Assembly: GCA_019119555.1 (NCBI GenBank)
Contig: DWWU01000015.1
Coordinates: 1 to 64,000, forward strand
Direction: 5' to 3'
DNA length: 64,000 bases
Source: Candidatus Fusicatenibacter intestinigallinarum
GTDB taxonomy: Bacteria; Bacillota; Clostridia; Lachnospirales; Lachnospiraceae
Both the position numbers and the translations under genes were made by a program. The notes below the pieces were generated by a model, which worked only from the letters and a program-made list of their open reading frames with translations, did no database searches and was not told where the DNA came from. This document shows, in pieces, positions 17,321 through 25,843 of the stretch (positions are counted from its first letter, which is position 1; every line of letters starts with the position of its first letter).

Positions 17321-18202
17321 TTGCTTCGACAAATCAGATATTTTCAGGCTGTTGTGAGAAACAACAGTTTTTCAGAGGCGGCAGAAGAATGTCATATTTC
17401 CCAGTCCGCCATTTCACAGCAGATCAGGGCGCTGGAGAACGAACTTGGTTTTCAGCTTCTGGAGCGAAAAAACCGGAAATTTGTTCTGACTCCGGCGGGG
17501 GAGCATTTTTACAAAAAAAGTCTGATCCTGATCGCCGACTATGAACAGATGTGCAGGGAGTCTGCGAAGATCGCCAGGGGAGAGGACGGAACTCTGAAAA
17601 TCGGTTATCTGCGCAGCTACAGCAGCAGAGAGATCCGGCTTGCGCTGGAGGAATTTGCGGAAAAATATCCCAGAGTCTCTGTTCAGTTTTTCTACGGAAA
17701 TCATGAGGAACTGTTCCATCTGCTGAGAACGGAGGCAGTGGATCTGGTGCTGAATGACCAGCGCAGAGCGTTTTCGGAAGAGTATGTCAACCTGGTGCTG
17801 ACGACCGGAAAGATGTATATTGAACTTTCCGGCAGAAATGCTATGGCAGCGCTCCCTTCCGTCACACCGGAGGAGCTGAAAAATATTCCGTGTATTCTGG
17901 TTGCTTCCAGAGAGCAAAGAAAAATTGAGAAAGAATATTACCAGACGGTCATCGGATTTCATGGGGAATTTCTGTATGCGGAAAATCTGGAGGAAGCCCG
18001 TCTGCTTGTGATCAGCGGGCAGGGATTTATGCCCGTGGAGGGAGGAAGCCAGACGGTAAATTTCGGAACTTCCATCTGTCGGATTCCCCTCCGCCGCGGA
18101 AAGAACCAGATTACCCGGAAGTACTGTCTGTTCTGGAAAAAGGATAATTCCGGATATTACATTGAGGAATTTGCGGATATTCTGAAGAGCAAGTTTATGT
18201 AG
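17321..18202 (+). CDS. LysR-family transcriptional regulator
   Basis: A 293-residue regulator with an N-terminal winged helix (IRYFQAVVRNNSFSEAAEEC, SQSAISQQIRALENELG) and a periplasmic-binding-protein-like effector domain (GTLKIGYLRSYSSREIRLAL). The start is a TTG at 17321 with AGGAGGTG 6 bases upstream, which gives the family-standard N-terminus LLRQIRYF; the upstream ATG at 17279 lacks a site. It is on the same strand as the methyltransferase and Nik-like genes and is their likely regulator. The effector is unknown. Confidence 0.9.
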   Translation: MLRQIRYFQAVVRNNSFSEAAEECHISQSAISQQIRALENELGFQLLERKNRKFVLTPAGEHFYKKSLILIADYEQMCRESAKIARGEDGTLKIGYLRSYSSREIRLALEEFAEKYPRVSVQFFYGNHEELFHLLRTEAVDLVLNDQRRAFSEEYVNLVLTTGKMYIELSGRNAMAALPSVTPEELKNIPCILVASREQRKIEKEYYQTVIGFHGEFLYAENLEEARLLVISGQGFMPVEGGSQTVNFGTSICRIPLRRGKNQITRKYCLFWKKDNSGYYIEEFADILKSKFM

Positions 18203-18344
18203 CGGATCCCGGCAAGAACTGTAACGAAATCAACAAACGACCGTTTCTGTGAAAAAATATCCCCGCCCCCGGCTTGTGGGGCCTGGCGGAATCCGTTATG
18301 ATAAGAAAGAATTTATCTCAGACATAAAGGAGGCTCGGATCAGA

Positions 18345-19127
18345 ATGTCAGAACAGCTGCTGAAAAAGATAGGAACCTACTGGACCGGGCGGGCAGCCGG
18401 CTATTCGAAAGTCAATCAGGAAGAGCTGGCCGGCACGCAGCGTCGGGACTGGCTGGAACATATTGAAATACAGATACAGAAAATATGGAAAGACAGGGAA
18501 AAACAAAGCATACATATTCTGGATGTGGGAACCGGCCCGGGATTTTTTGCGATTATACTGGCGGAAGCCGGATATCAGGTGACTGCGGTGGACTACACGC
18601 CTGCGATGCTGGAGCAGGCAAGAAAAAATGCCGGAGCTCTGGCGGAACGGATTGACTTCCGGCAGATGGACGGCCAGCGTCTGGAATTTCCCGATGAAAG
18701 TTTTGATGTGGTGATTTCCCGGAACCTGACCTGGGTGCTGGAATACCCGGAACAGGCCTATGCGTCCTGGAAACGTGTCCTGAAAAAACCGGGATTGCTG
18801 ATAAATTTTGACGCCAACTGGTATCACTATATGTATGATGAACAGAAAGAGGAGGCGTATCAGAGAGACCGTGAGGCGGTGAAGGCCCGCGGAATGGAAG
18901 ACTATAATACCGCTCCGGATATTGACGAGGAAGCGATGGAGGAAATTGTCCGTGCGGTTCCGCTGGGAAGAGTGGAACGTCCCGGGTGGGATCTGAAGGC
19001 GCTGGAGCGGTTGGACATGAAGAAGATTCAGGCGGATACGGAGGTATGGAAAAAAGTCTGGACGCCTGTGGAGCAGGTAAATTTCGCGTCGACTCCGATG
19101 TTTATGGTGACGGCGCAGAGAATCTGA
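18345..19127 (+). CDS. Class I SAM-dependent methyltransferase, first of a pair
   Basis: A 260-residue soluble methyltransferase. Motif I is ILDVGTGPGFFAIILAE (~70), followed by the acidic end of strand 2 (VTAVDYTP), a motif IV-like FDVVISRNLTWVL, and RVLKKPGLLINFDANWY. The start at 18345 has AAAGGAGG 11 bases upstream; an earlier in-frame start has none. It is paralogous to the next gene (shared NLTW-L, AY--W-RVLK, WDL segments). Gene order with the Nik-like importer suggests it modifies a transported metal ligand, or a compound made to bind metal. That function is inferred from context only. Confidence 0.82.
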   Translation: MSEQLLKKIGTYWTGRAAGYSKVNQEELAGTQRRDWLEHIEIQIQKIWKDREKQSIHILDVGTGPGFFAIILAEAGYQVTAVDYTPAMLEQARKNAGALAERIDFRQMDGQRLEFPDESFDVVISRNLTWVLEYPEQAYASWKRVLKKPGLLINFDANWYHYMYDEQKEEAYQRDREAVKARGMEDYNTAPDIDEEAMEEIVRAVPLGRVERPGWDLKALERLDMKKIQADTEVWKKVWTPVEQVNFASTPMFMVTAQRI

Positions 19128-19140
19128 GAGGTGAAGTGTG

Positions 19141-19896
19141 ATGGAAGCAATGGTACAGAGAGATTTGTGGAAGGAAACGCCGGCGGTAAAAGGACGTATT
19201 GCCCGTTACTGGGACAGCCGTTCCGACAGTTTTAAGGAGCAGAGGGACGCGGAGCTCCACAGCGGACAGCACCAGCTGTGGGAGCAGGAACTTCTGTCTC
19301 ACCTTCCGCAGAATAAAACCCTGAGAATTCTGGACGTAGGCTGCGGCTGCGGATTTTTTGCGCTGATGCTGGCGGAGCACGGACATCAGGTGACAGGAAT
19401 TGACCTGACGGCAAGTATGATTCAGAAAGGCCGTGAGCTGGCTGCCAAGTACGGCGCGGCCGTGGATCTGCGCGCGATGGATGCGGAACATCCGGCGTTT
19501 GGAGACGGAACCTTTGACGCGGTTGTGACAAGAAATCTGACCTGGACGCTGCCGCACCCGCAGGAAGCCTATGAGGAATGGATCCGTGTGCTGAAGCCCG
19601 GCGGAATTCTGCTGAACTATGATGCCGAGCACGCCAAATATCACAGACGCAATGGTCTGGAAGGCGAGGAGGCGCACAGGATGCTGTCCGGAGCGCAGAT
19701 GGACGAGTGTATGAAGATCTATGGGATGCTTCCGATCAGCGGATGGAGGCGTCCGGACTGGGATCTCTGCGTTCTTCGGCAGATGGGCTGCAGCGAGGTG
19801 ACGGCGGATGAGAAGATCGGGGACAAGCTGTATCCACGGGAGAGCGAGTTTTCTGTTCCTTATCCGATGTTCCGGATCAAGGCGGTAAAAGCGTAA
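19141..19896 (+). CDS. Class I SAM-dependent methyltransferase, second of a pair
   Basis: A 251-residue paralogue of the preceding gene, 13 bases downstream. It has motif I ILDVGCGCGFFALMLAEHG (~62), VTGIDLTASM, FDAVVTRNLTWTLPHPQEAY and RVLKPGGILLNYDAEHA. The start is ATG 19141 after GAGAGGTGAAG; a GTG directly before it is possible. Two tandem copies suggest two methylation steps or substrates, or a heteromeric enzyme. Nicotianamine-synthase-like or racemase genes of staphylopine pathways are absent nearby, so a staphylopine-type product is not supported. Confidence 0.82.
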   Translation: MEAMVQRDLWKETPAVKGRIARYWDSRSDSFKEQRDAELHSGQHQLWEQELLSHLPQNKTLRILDVGCGCGFFALMLAEHGHQVTGIDLTASMIQKGRELAAKYGAAVDLRAMDAEHPAFGDGTFDAVVTRNLTWTLPHPQEAYEEWIRVLKPGGILLNYDAEHAKYHRRNGLEGEEAHRMLSGAQMDECMKIYGMLPISGWRRPDWDLCVLRQMGCSEVTADEKIGDKLYPRESEFSVPYPMFRIKAVKA

Positions 19897-19910
19897 GAGA
19901 AGACCTGAAA

Positions 19911-20041
19911 TTACAGGTCAGCCAGGTCTGTGCATTCACTGCACAGACCGTGTGAAAGTATAGCGTCGCGGGCATCCGACCCATCGCGAAACGATTTTCA
20001 ATGGCCGGATGCCGTAACCGTTCAGCTGGCTGAACGGTTAC
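19911..20041 (+). repeat. Long composite form of the palindromic repeat
   Basis: An approximately 130-base element in modules: TTACAGGTCAGCCAGGTC, an inner hairpin (GGTCTGTGCA, loop TTCAC, TGCACAGACC), GTGTGAAA, GGGCATCCG, CATCGCGAAACGATTTTCAA, GGCCGGATGCCG, and a terminal short-form palindrome at 20014-20041. A second copy lies in reverse at 38701-38802. It separates the second methyltransferase gene from the NikB-like gene. Confidence 0.85.
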
Positions 20042-20075
20042 GACCCGAAAGAAAATACGGGAAGGATGAACAGAT

Positions 20076-21020
20076 ATGAAAAAATATGTGGTCACGCGGC
20101 TGTTGCTGCTGATTCCGATTCTGTTTGGCATTACATTTTTATCCTTTGCGATGATGAGGATTGCGGGGAGCGATGTGGTGCTTCAGAGAGCGGAGGCCTC
20201 CGGCGTGACGCTGACGCCGGAGGTGATTGCGGCTCAGAGGACAGAACTTGGGCTGGACCAGCCGTTTCTGGTGCAGTATTTCCGGTGGCTGGGAGGCTTT
20301 CTGACCGGTGATCTGGGGACCAGTTATGTCTCGGGGAATGATGTGTTTGAAACCTTTCTCTCAAAACTTCCGGCGACGCTCCTGCTGACCGGAACTTCTG
20401 TTCTGCTGACCGTGGTGATTTCCGTTCCGCTGGGAATCCTCTCTGCGGTGAAACAGAATCGTCTGACGGATGATCTGATTCGTTTCTGCAGTTTTATCGG
20501 CAACAGTCTGCCGAATTTTTTTGTGGCTCTGGTGCTGATGTACGTGTTCTCCATCCGTTTTCCTGTCTTTCCGGTGATCTCCAGCGGAGTGAGCCTCCAG
20601 AGCGCGGCGCTTCCCACGCTGACTCTGGCGATCGCCATGTCCGCCAAATACCTCCGCCAGGTGCGGGCGGCTGTTCTGGACGAGCTGAACAAGGAGTATG
20701 TCACTGGAGCGAGGGCCAGAGGCGTCCGGTTTTCCGTGACGCTCTGGAAGAGTGTCCTCCGCGCCTGCCTGGTTACGATTCTCACGCTGCTGGCCTTATC
20801 GGTGGGGAGTCTTCTCGGCGGGACGGCGATTGTGGAATCCATCTTTATGTGGGACGGCGTGGGCAAACTGGCGGTGGATGCCATAAATATGAGAGATTAT
20901 CCGATGATCCAGGCGTATGTGGTCTGGATGGCGCTGATCTACGTTATTGTAAATCTGATCACGGATCTTTCCTATCGGATGCTGGATCCGAGGATCCGGC
21001 TGGGAGGTGACGCCCGATGA
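20076..21020 (+). CDS. NikB-like ABC transporter permease
   Basis: A 314-residue membrane permease of the peptide/nickel class with about six helices. The start MKKYVVTRLLLLIPILFGIT and the TPEVIAAQRTELGLDQPF segment resemble NikB more than DppB. The domain continues with GVRFSVTLWKSVLRACLV and IFMWDGVGKLAVDAINMRDYP before the C-terminal DPRIR. It pairs with the NikC-like permease, which overlaps it by 4 bases. Import of nickel or a metal chelate is likely, while a short peptide remains possible. Confidence 0.85.
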   Translation: MKKYVVTRLLLLIPILFGITFLSFAMMRIAGSDVVLQRAEASGVTLTPEVIAAQRTELGLDQPFLVQYFRWLGGFLTGDLGTSYVSGNDVFETFLSKLPATLLLTGTSVLLTVVISVPLGILSAVKQNRLTDDLIRFCSFIGNSLPNFFVALVLMYVFSIRFPVFPVISSGVSLQSAALPTLTLAIAMSAKYLRQVRAAVLDELNKEYVTGARARGVRFSVTLWKSVLRACLVTILTLLALSVGSLLGGTAIVESIFMWDGVGKLAVDAINMRDYPMIQAYVVWMALIYVIVNLITDLSYRMLDPRIRLGGDAR

Positions 21021-21886
21021 AGAGATATCAGGAGGCTGCTGCGGGCAGGAGGAAAGGAAAAAAGAATACTGCGAAACTCCGGCTGGCTGTCTTTGGGGCG
21101 CTGGTTCTGGCGCTGCTTTCTGTAAGTATATTTGCGGAATGGATCTGTCCCTATGATCCCAATGCCCAGGATCTGTCCAATGCGCTGCAGGCGCCGTCTC
21201 CGGCGCACCTGTTTGGGACGGACAGGTATGGAAGGGATATGCTGTCCCGGGTGATCATCGGTTCGAGGACCAGTATTTCCTCGACGCTGATCCTTGTGGC
21301 GGTCATTGCCGTGGGAGGAACGGTAATCGGCGTCGTGTGCGGGTATTTCGGAGGAATTCTGGATACAGTGATCATGAGAATCTCGGATATCTGTCTGGCG
21401 TTTCCGGGACTGGTGTTTGCAATGGCGATTGCGGCCGTTCTGAACGGGGGCGTCCGAAATGCAGTGATCGCTCTGGCGGTGGTCAGCTGGCCGAAATATT
21501 CCAGGATTGCCCGGAGCCAGACGCTTGCAGTGAAGAGCACCGATTATATTTCTGCGGCGCGGCTTGCCGGAAGCTCGCCGGCCGGGGTGATCCTGCGGCA
21601 TATTCTGCCGAATATCGGCGGGCAGATTTTCGTGACGGCAATGCTGGATATCGGAACCATGATGATGGAGATTGCCGCTCTGTCTTTTCTCGGCCTTGGC
21701 GCACAGCCGCCGACGGCAGAGTGGGGCAGTATGATGAGCGGAGGAAGAAGCATGCTTCAGACGTATCCCTGGGTGGTCCTTTCTCCCGGAATTGCAATTT
21801 TTATTTCCGTTGTACTGTTTAATCTTCTGGGAGATACGATCCGTGACTGTCTGGATCCCCGGAATGGCAACAGATCAGCCGGCTGA
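21017..21886 (+). CDS. NikC-like ABC transporter permease
   Basis: A 289-residue permease with FAEWICPYDPNAQDLSN, HLFGTDRYGRDMLSRVI and the docking loop region ARLAGSSPAGVILRHILPN typical of the DppC/NikC group, and an ending near DTIRDCLDPR. The last residues, NGNRSAG, and the TGA stop are encoded by a copy of the dispersed palindrome (21867-21894), so the natural C-terminus was replaced when the repeat arrived. The start overlaps the NikB-like gene in an ATGA context. Confidence 0.85.
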   Translation: MKRYQEAAAGRRKGKKNTAKLRLAVFGALVLALLSVSIFAEWICPYDPNAQDLSNALQAPSPAHLFGTDRYGRDMLSRVIIGSRTSISSTLILVAVIAVGGTVIGVVCGYFGGILDTVIMRISDICLAFPGLVFAMAIAAVLNGGVRNAVIALAVVSWPKYSRIARSQTLAVKSTDYISAARLAGSSPAGVILRHILPNIGGQIFVTAMLDIGTMMMEIAALSFLGLGAQPPTAEWGSMMSGGRSMLQTYPWVVLSPGIAIFISVVLFNLLGDTIRDCLDPRNGNRSAG

Positions 21887-21894
21887 ACGGTTAC
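21867..21894. repeat. Palindromic repeat overlapping the end of the NikC-like gene
   Basis: GCAACAGATCAGCC joined to GGCTGAACGGTTAC. The TGA inside the right arm is the stop codon of the NikC-like gene. Confidence 0.85.
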
Positions 21895-21917
21895 GCGGTA
21901 AACGAGAGGAGGAAAAT

Positions 21918-23555
21918 ATGAACAGAAAAATAATCGGTATCTTTCTGGCGCTGGGGCTTCTGGTGACTTCGCTGTCCGGATGCGGCGGGGGAGGACAGAG
22001 CGCTTCTTCCGGCGCGGTGGGCCAGGGCAGCCAGAGCGCCGGGCAGAGCGGAGACGGCGAAGAGGGGAATGGGAAGGAACCCGGAACTTCCGGGGAGACA
22101 AAGCATCTGGTATGGGGCGACACAACGTTCAACGCGGAAAACGGGGAGCCGGATATCAATCCGCACAGGGACAACAGCGGATGGGCCTGTATCCGCTACG
22201 GGGTCGGAGAGACATTGTTCCGTTTTTCTGATTCCATGGAGATTGAGCCCTGGCTGGCCCAGAGCTATGAAAATGTGGATGCGCAGACCTGGACGATCAC
22301 GCTGCGGGACGATGTGTATTTCACCAGCGGCAGGCATATGGACGCCGCCGCGGTAAAGGAATGCCTGGAGAACCTGACGGCGGAACATGAGCGTGCTGCC
22401 GGTGATCTCCGGATTGCGGAGATTACGGCGGACGGACAGATGCTGACGATCCGCACATCAGAGCCGGTGCCGGCGTTGATCAATTTTCTGGCAGATCCCT
22501 ACGGCTGCATCATCGATATGCAGGCAGGCGTCACGGAGGAAGGAATCGTCAGCGGAACCGGGCCTTACCAGGCGGTCTCCCTGGAGACGGACACAGGCAT
22601 GGAACTGGTGAAAAATGAAAATTACTGGAACGGGGAGCCGAAGATCGATCAGATTACGGTGCGCACGATCACGGACGGGGATACGCTGACGATGGCGCTG
22701 CAGTCCGGGGAGATCGACGCGGCGTACGGAATGCCCTATGCCAGCTATCCTCTGTTTGAGAATGACAATTATACGTTCACCAGCTGTGCGACCAGCCGTG
22801 TGTTTTTCGGAGCCATGAATTTTGAAAGCGAGATCACCAGAGATCCGGCGGTGCGGAAAGCGATCGCTATGGGAATCGACAAGGAGAGTTTTGTGGAGAC
22901 CCTGCTGGACGGTAACGGATATGCCGCTGTCGGCGTGTATCCGGACAGCTTTGCCTTTGGCGGAGATGCGGTGACGACGGAAACCTACGATCCGGAAGGG
23001 GCGGCGAAGGTTCTGGAGGACGCCGGATGGGTGGACAGCGATGGAGACGGCGTCCGGGAGAAGGACGGACAGCCGCTGACCCTGCGCTGGCTGACTTATC
23101 CCAGCCGTCAGGAACAGCCGCTGCTGGCTGAGGCGGCGCAGGCGACCTTGGGAGCGATTGGATTCGACGTGCAGATCAATAACACGGCGGATCACAACCG
23201 TATCCGCACGGACACCGGCGCCTGGGATATTTACGTCAGCGCGATGGTGACAGCGCCTACCGGAGATCCGGAGTATTTCTTTGCCTATCACTGTCTGGAC
23301 AGCTCCAGCAATAACGACGGACACTACCACAGCGACCGGCTGGAGGCTCTGGCGGCGGAGATGGCGAAGACCGTTGACACAGAGAGGCGTGAGGCGCTGG
23401 CAGTGGAAATGCAGCAGGTGATTCTGGACGACAATGCCTATGTTTTCTGTTCCCATCTTCGTATGAGCATGATTTCAAAGGCTTCCGTCACCGGACTGAC
23501 TGCCCATCCCTGTGATTATTATGAAATCACTGCGGATCTGGATCTTCAGATGTAA
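21918..23555 (+). CDS. NikA/DppA-type substrate-binding lipoprotein
   Basis: A 545-residue family 5 solute-binding protein. The lipobox is LSGC (Cys22), followed by a long Gly/Ser/Gln linker. The mature part carries INPHRDNSGWACIRYGVGETLF, GTGPYQAV, NENYWNGEPKIDQITVRTI and RKAIAMGIDKESF, the usual landmarks of nickel and peptide binding proteins. It lies outside the membrane and feeds the two permeases encoded just upstream. The start at 21918 follows GAGAGGAGG. The ligand is not determined by sequence: nickel, cobalt or a metallophore complex fits the NikB-like permease. Confidence 0.88.
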   Translation: MNRKIIGIFLALGLLVTSLSGCGGGGQSASSGAVGQGSQSAGQSGDGEEGNGKEPGTSGETKHLVWGDTTFNAENGEPDINPHRDNSGWACIRYGVGETLFRFSDSMEIEPWLAQSYENVDAQTWTITLRDDVYFTSGRHMDAAAVKECLENLTAEHERAAGDLRIAEITADGQMLTIRTSEPVPALINFLADPYGCIIDMQAGVTEEGIVSGTGPYQAVSLETDTGMELVKNENYWNGEPKIDQITVRTITDGDTLTMALQSGEIDAAYGMPYASYPLFENDNYTFTSCATSRVFFGAMNFESEITRDPAVRKAIAMGIDKESFVETLLDGNGYAAVGVYPDSFAFGGDAVTTETYDPEGAAKVLEDAGWVDSDGDGVREKDGQPLTLRWLTYPSRQEQPLLAEAAQATLGAIGFDVQINNTADHNRIRTDTGAWDIYVSAMVTAPTGDPEYFFAYHCLDSSSNNDGHYHSDRLEALAAEMAKTVDTERREALAVEMQQVILDDNAYVFCSHLRMSMISKASVTGLTAHPCDYYEITADLDLQM

Positions 23556-23560
23556 GTACT

Positions 23561-23760
23561 TGTAACTGTTCGTAACAGTTGAGCCAGGTCTGTGCATTTA
23601 TTCCCGCGAGCAACGAGCCAGGCGGACATGCCTGCATGTCCATCTGGCGGTGCTGTGTGCCGGTGGCACACGGTCAGCACCGACCGAAACGAAGTGCAGA
23701 CCTGCCGCGGGGTTTTTGACTGCACAGACCGTATGAAAACGCAGAGCCTGTGGGCAAAGC
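23561..23760 (+). repeat. Compound intergenic repeat with a second repeat nested inside
   Basis: The segment starts with degenerate GTAACTGTTC and GTAACAGTTGAGCC arms. CAGGTCTGTGCA (from 23586) is complementary to TGCAGACCTG near 23695. Between them, about 23596-23680, sits a different sequence containing CCCGCGAGCA, GCCAGGCGGACATG and CATGTCCATCTGGCG, which recurs in reverse at 38872-38965. It ends in CTGCACAGACCGTATGAAAA, GCAGAGCCTGTGGGCA. It fills the gap between the NikA-like and NikD-like genes. Confidence 0.75.
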
Positions 23761-23774
23761 GACGGAGGAAATGA

Positions 23775-24557
23775 ATGGAAGGACTTTTGGATTATCGCTC
23801 GGTGGAGATTTCCTATCACGGAGAATCTGTGGTGCGGGACATCAGTTTTTCACTGAAACCCGGAGAGATTCTCGGGATTGCAGGGGAATCGGGAAGCGGA
23901 AAGAGTACGATTGTCAGGGCTGCCATGGGAATTCTGGGGCAGGGGGGAAGAGTGACCCGCGGAGATATCCGTTTTGAGGGAAGGTCGCTGCCGGAGCTTC
24001 CGGAAAGAGAGATGAGAAAGCTCCGCGGCGCCCGCATCGGCATGGTCTTTCAGGACGCCGGAGCATCTCTCTGCCCGATCCGGCGTATCAGAGATCAGAT
24101 CCATGAAAGCATGGCGGCCCACCGGAAAGTATCCCGAAGGGAGGCGGAGGAGCGCGCTCTGGAGCTTTTTGACCGGCTGGGATTTCATGACGGCCGGAGA
24201 ATTCTGGACAGTTATCCGTTTGAGCTGTCCGGAGGCATGAACCAGCGCGTCGGAATCGCCATCGCAATGCTGATGAATCCGTCGGTTCTTCTGGCGGACG
24301 AGCCCACCAGCGCTCTGGATGTCTGCGTGCAGAAACAGACCGTGGAGGAGCTGCTGATGCTGCGGGAGCTCTGCGGGACGGCGATGATACTGGTGACCCA
24401 CAACATCGGAGTGATCCGGGCGATGGCGGATACCATTCTGGTGCTGCGGTATGGGGAGATTGTGGAGTATGGGGCTGCCGCACAGGTGCTGAAGGATCCC
24501 GGCGCCGCCTATACGAAAGAGCTTCTGGCCGCAGTGCCGCGGCTGAAGCGCGCCTGA
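23775..24557 (+). CDS. NikD-like ABC transporter ATPase
   Basis: A 260-residue ATP-binding subunit with Walker A GESGSGKST (~38), Q-loop MVFQDAGASLCPI, signature LSGGMNQRVGIA, Walker B VLLADEPTSALD and H-loop VTHN. It ends in KDPGAAYTKELLAAVPRL, typical of NikD/DppD, though it lacks the long C-terminal oligopeptide domain often seen in DppD. The start at 23775 has GGAGG 6 bases upstream. It forms a heterodimer with the NikE-like ATPase that follows. Confidence 0.9.
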   Translation: MEGLLDYRSVEISYHGESVVRDISFSLKPGEILGIAGESGSGKSTIVRAAMGILGQGGRVTRGDIRFEGRSLPELPEREMRKLRGARIGMVFQDAGASLCPIRRIRDQIHESMAAHRKVSRREAEERALELFDRLGFHDGRRILDSYPFELSGGMNQRVGIAIAMLMNPSVLLADEPTSALDVCVQKQTVEELLMLRELCGTAMILVTHNIGVIRAMADTILVLRYGEIVEYGAAAQVLKDPGAAYTKELLAAVPRLKRA

Positions 24558-24648
24558 ACGATATGCGCACCTGAACGGTAACTTACGAATGCTCTGCAGT
24601 CTGCAGGGCGGCATGGCCGGGGATCTGATGCAAGTCTGGAGGAATGAA

Positions 24649-25407
24649 ATGGAACCGCTGCTGGAAGTGAAACATCTTACAAAGACATTTAAACAAAACG
24701 GCCGGGAGGAAGCCGCGGCAGTCGACAACCTGAGTTTCTGCCTGTACCCCGGCGAGACGCTGGGAATCGTGGGAGAGTCCGGATCCGGAAAGAGCACCGC
24801 GGCGAAAGCCATCGCCCGTCTGATTGATGTGACGGACGGAGAAATTTTTCTGCAGGGGGAAAATATCACACACCTGAGAGGAAGAGCGCTGCGCAGGATT
24901 TACCGGAAGTACCAGATGGTTTTCCAGTCTCCGGCGGGTTCCTTCGACCCGCGGAGGACGCTTGGAGACGGAATCGGAGAAAGTCTGAAAAATGCCGGCC
25001 TGTCGGGAAAAGAGAGAAAAAGGAGGGTGGAGGAACTCCTTTTCCAGTGCGGGCTTTCGCCGGAGTACGCCCGGCGATATCCCCATGAAGTCAGTGGCGG
25101 TCAGTGCCAGAGGGCGGCGATTGCCAGAGCGCTGGCGATTGAACCGGAACTGCTGATCTGCGACGAGGCGACCAGTTCTCTGGATGTGACCGTCCAGAAG
25201 CAGGTGATGGAACTTCTGATGCGCCTGGGAGAGGAAAAAGGCATGGCATTTCTGTTTATCTGCCATGACCTGGCTCTGGTGCAGAAGTTCTGCAGCAGGA
25301 TACTCGTCATGCAGGCAGGAAGGCTGGTGGAATCCGGTAAGACAGAAGATGTGATCCTGCACCCGAAGGAAGAGTATACAAAGCGTCTGATCGACGCGGT
25401 TCTGTGA
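24649..25407 (+). CDS. NikE-like ABC transporter ATPase
   Basis: A 252-residue ATP-binding subunit with Walker A GESGSGKST (~46), MVFQSPAGSFDPRRT, signature VSGGQCQRAAIARAL, Walker B LLICDEATSSLD and H-loop FICHDLAL. The start at 24649 follows TGGAGGAATGAA; earlier in-frame ATGs have no site. It completes a full importer (order NikB, NikC, NikA, NikD, NikE) with terminators directly after it. Confidence 0.9.
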   Translation: MEPLLEVKHLTKTFKQNGREEAAAVDNLSFCLYPGETLGIVGESGSGKSTAAKAIARLIDVTDGEIFLQGENITHLRGRALRRIYRKYQMVFQSPAGSFDPRRTLGDGIGESLKNAGLSGKERKRRVEELLFQCGLSPEYARRYPHEVSGGQCQRAAIARALAIEPELLICDEATSSLDVTVQKQVMELLMRLGEEKGMAFLFICHDLALVQKFCSRILVMQAGRLVESGKTEDVILHPKEEYTKRLIDAVL

Positions 25408-25417
25408 CTGCAAAAAA

Positions 25418-25491
25418 GCAGCCGTTCTCCGGACGGAACGGCTGCAGGCAGAACTCCCGGCTCCTTATTAAGGAAAAGAGCCGGGAGTTCT
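25418..25491 (+). terminator. Double hairpin terminator after the Nik-like operon
   Basis: The first hairpin is GCAGCCGTT with AACGGCTGC (25418-25445). The second is a perfect 14-bp stem, AGAACTCCCGGCTC with its complement (25450-25491), followed by GGATTTTATC. Confidence 0.75.
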
Positions 25492-25712
25492 GGATTTTAT
25501 CTCCGACGGTGTTCACCGCCATTATATGTAAACTAAAGCTTCCGTCTGTGTTCCTCAGATCTCTGACCACCACGGAACAAGCCCTTCTGTCAAGCCCCGT
25601 AGCCATCTGCACAGAAAAATCAAAAAACCTTATAGTTTTATTATGCCAGAAATGCTGCAGAGAATCAATGAAAAAACTGTAAAGTTTTCGGAAAGAAAAA
25701 TAAAAAGTTTTC

Positions 25713-25770
25713 TTACAGTTCATACGGTCTGTGCATTCGCTGCACAGACCGTATAAACGCATGGCGCCTG
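25713..25770. repeat. Dispersed repeat, inner-hairpin form
   Basis: TTACAGTTCATACGGTCTG, then the TGCATTCGCTGCA hairpin and CAGACCGTATAAACGCATGG, with a trailing CGCCTGAGA. It resembles the middle module of the long repeat at 19911-20041. The rest of the gap 25492-25843 holds the CDF promoter and nothing else recognised. Confidence 0.7.
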
Positions 25771-25782
25771 AGAATGTTAGTC

Positions 25783-25810
25783 TTGACTTTTGGAGAAGGG
25801 TTGATAAAAT
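25783..25810 (+). promoter_or_regulatory. Promoter of the CDF transporter gene
   Basis: TTGACT at 25783-25788 and TAAAAT at 25805-25810 with a 16-base spacer. Confidence 0.7.
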
Positions 25811-25843
25811 AGGAAGAAACACCAACGGAAAGAGATCAGAACG

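Noticed and set aside
18345-25407. Staphylopine-type metallophore cluster
   Set aside because: The methyltransferases have ordinary class I motifs and no nicotianamine-synthase-like, racemase or opine dehydrogenase genes are nearby.
25404-25682. 92-codon frame after the NikE-like gene
   Set aside because: It spans both terminator hairpins and lacks a ribosome site and any family resemblance.
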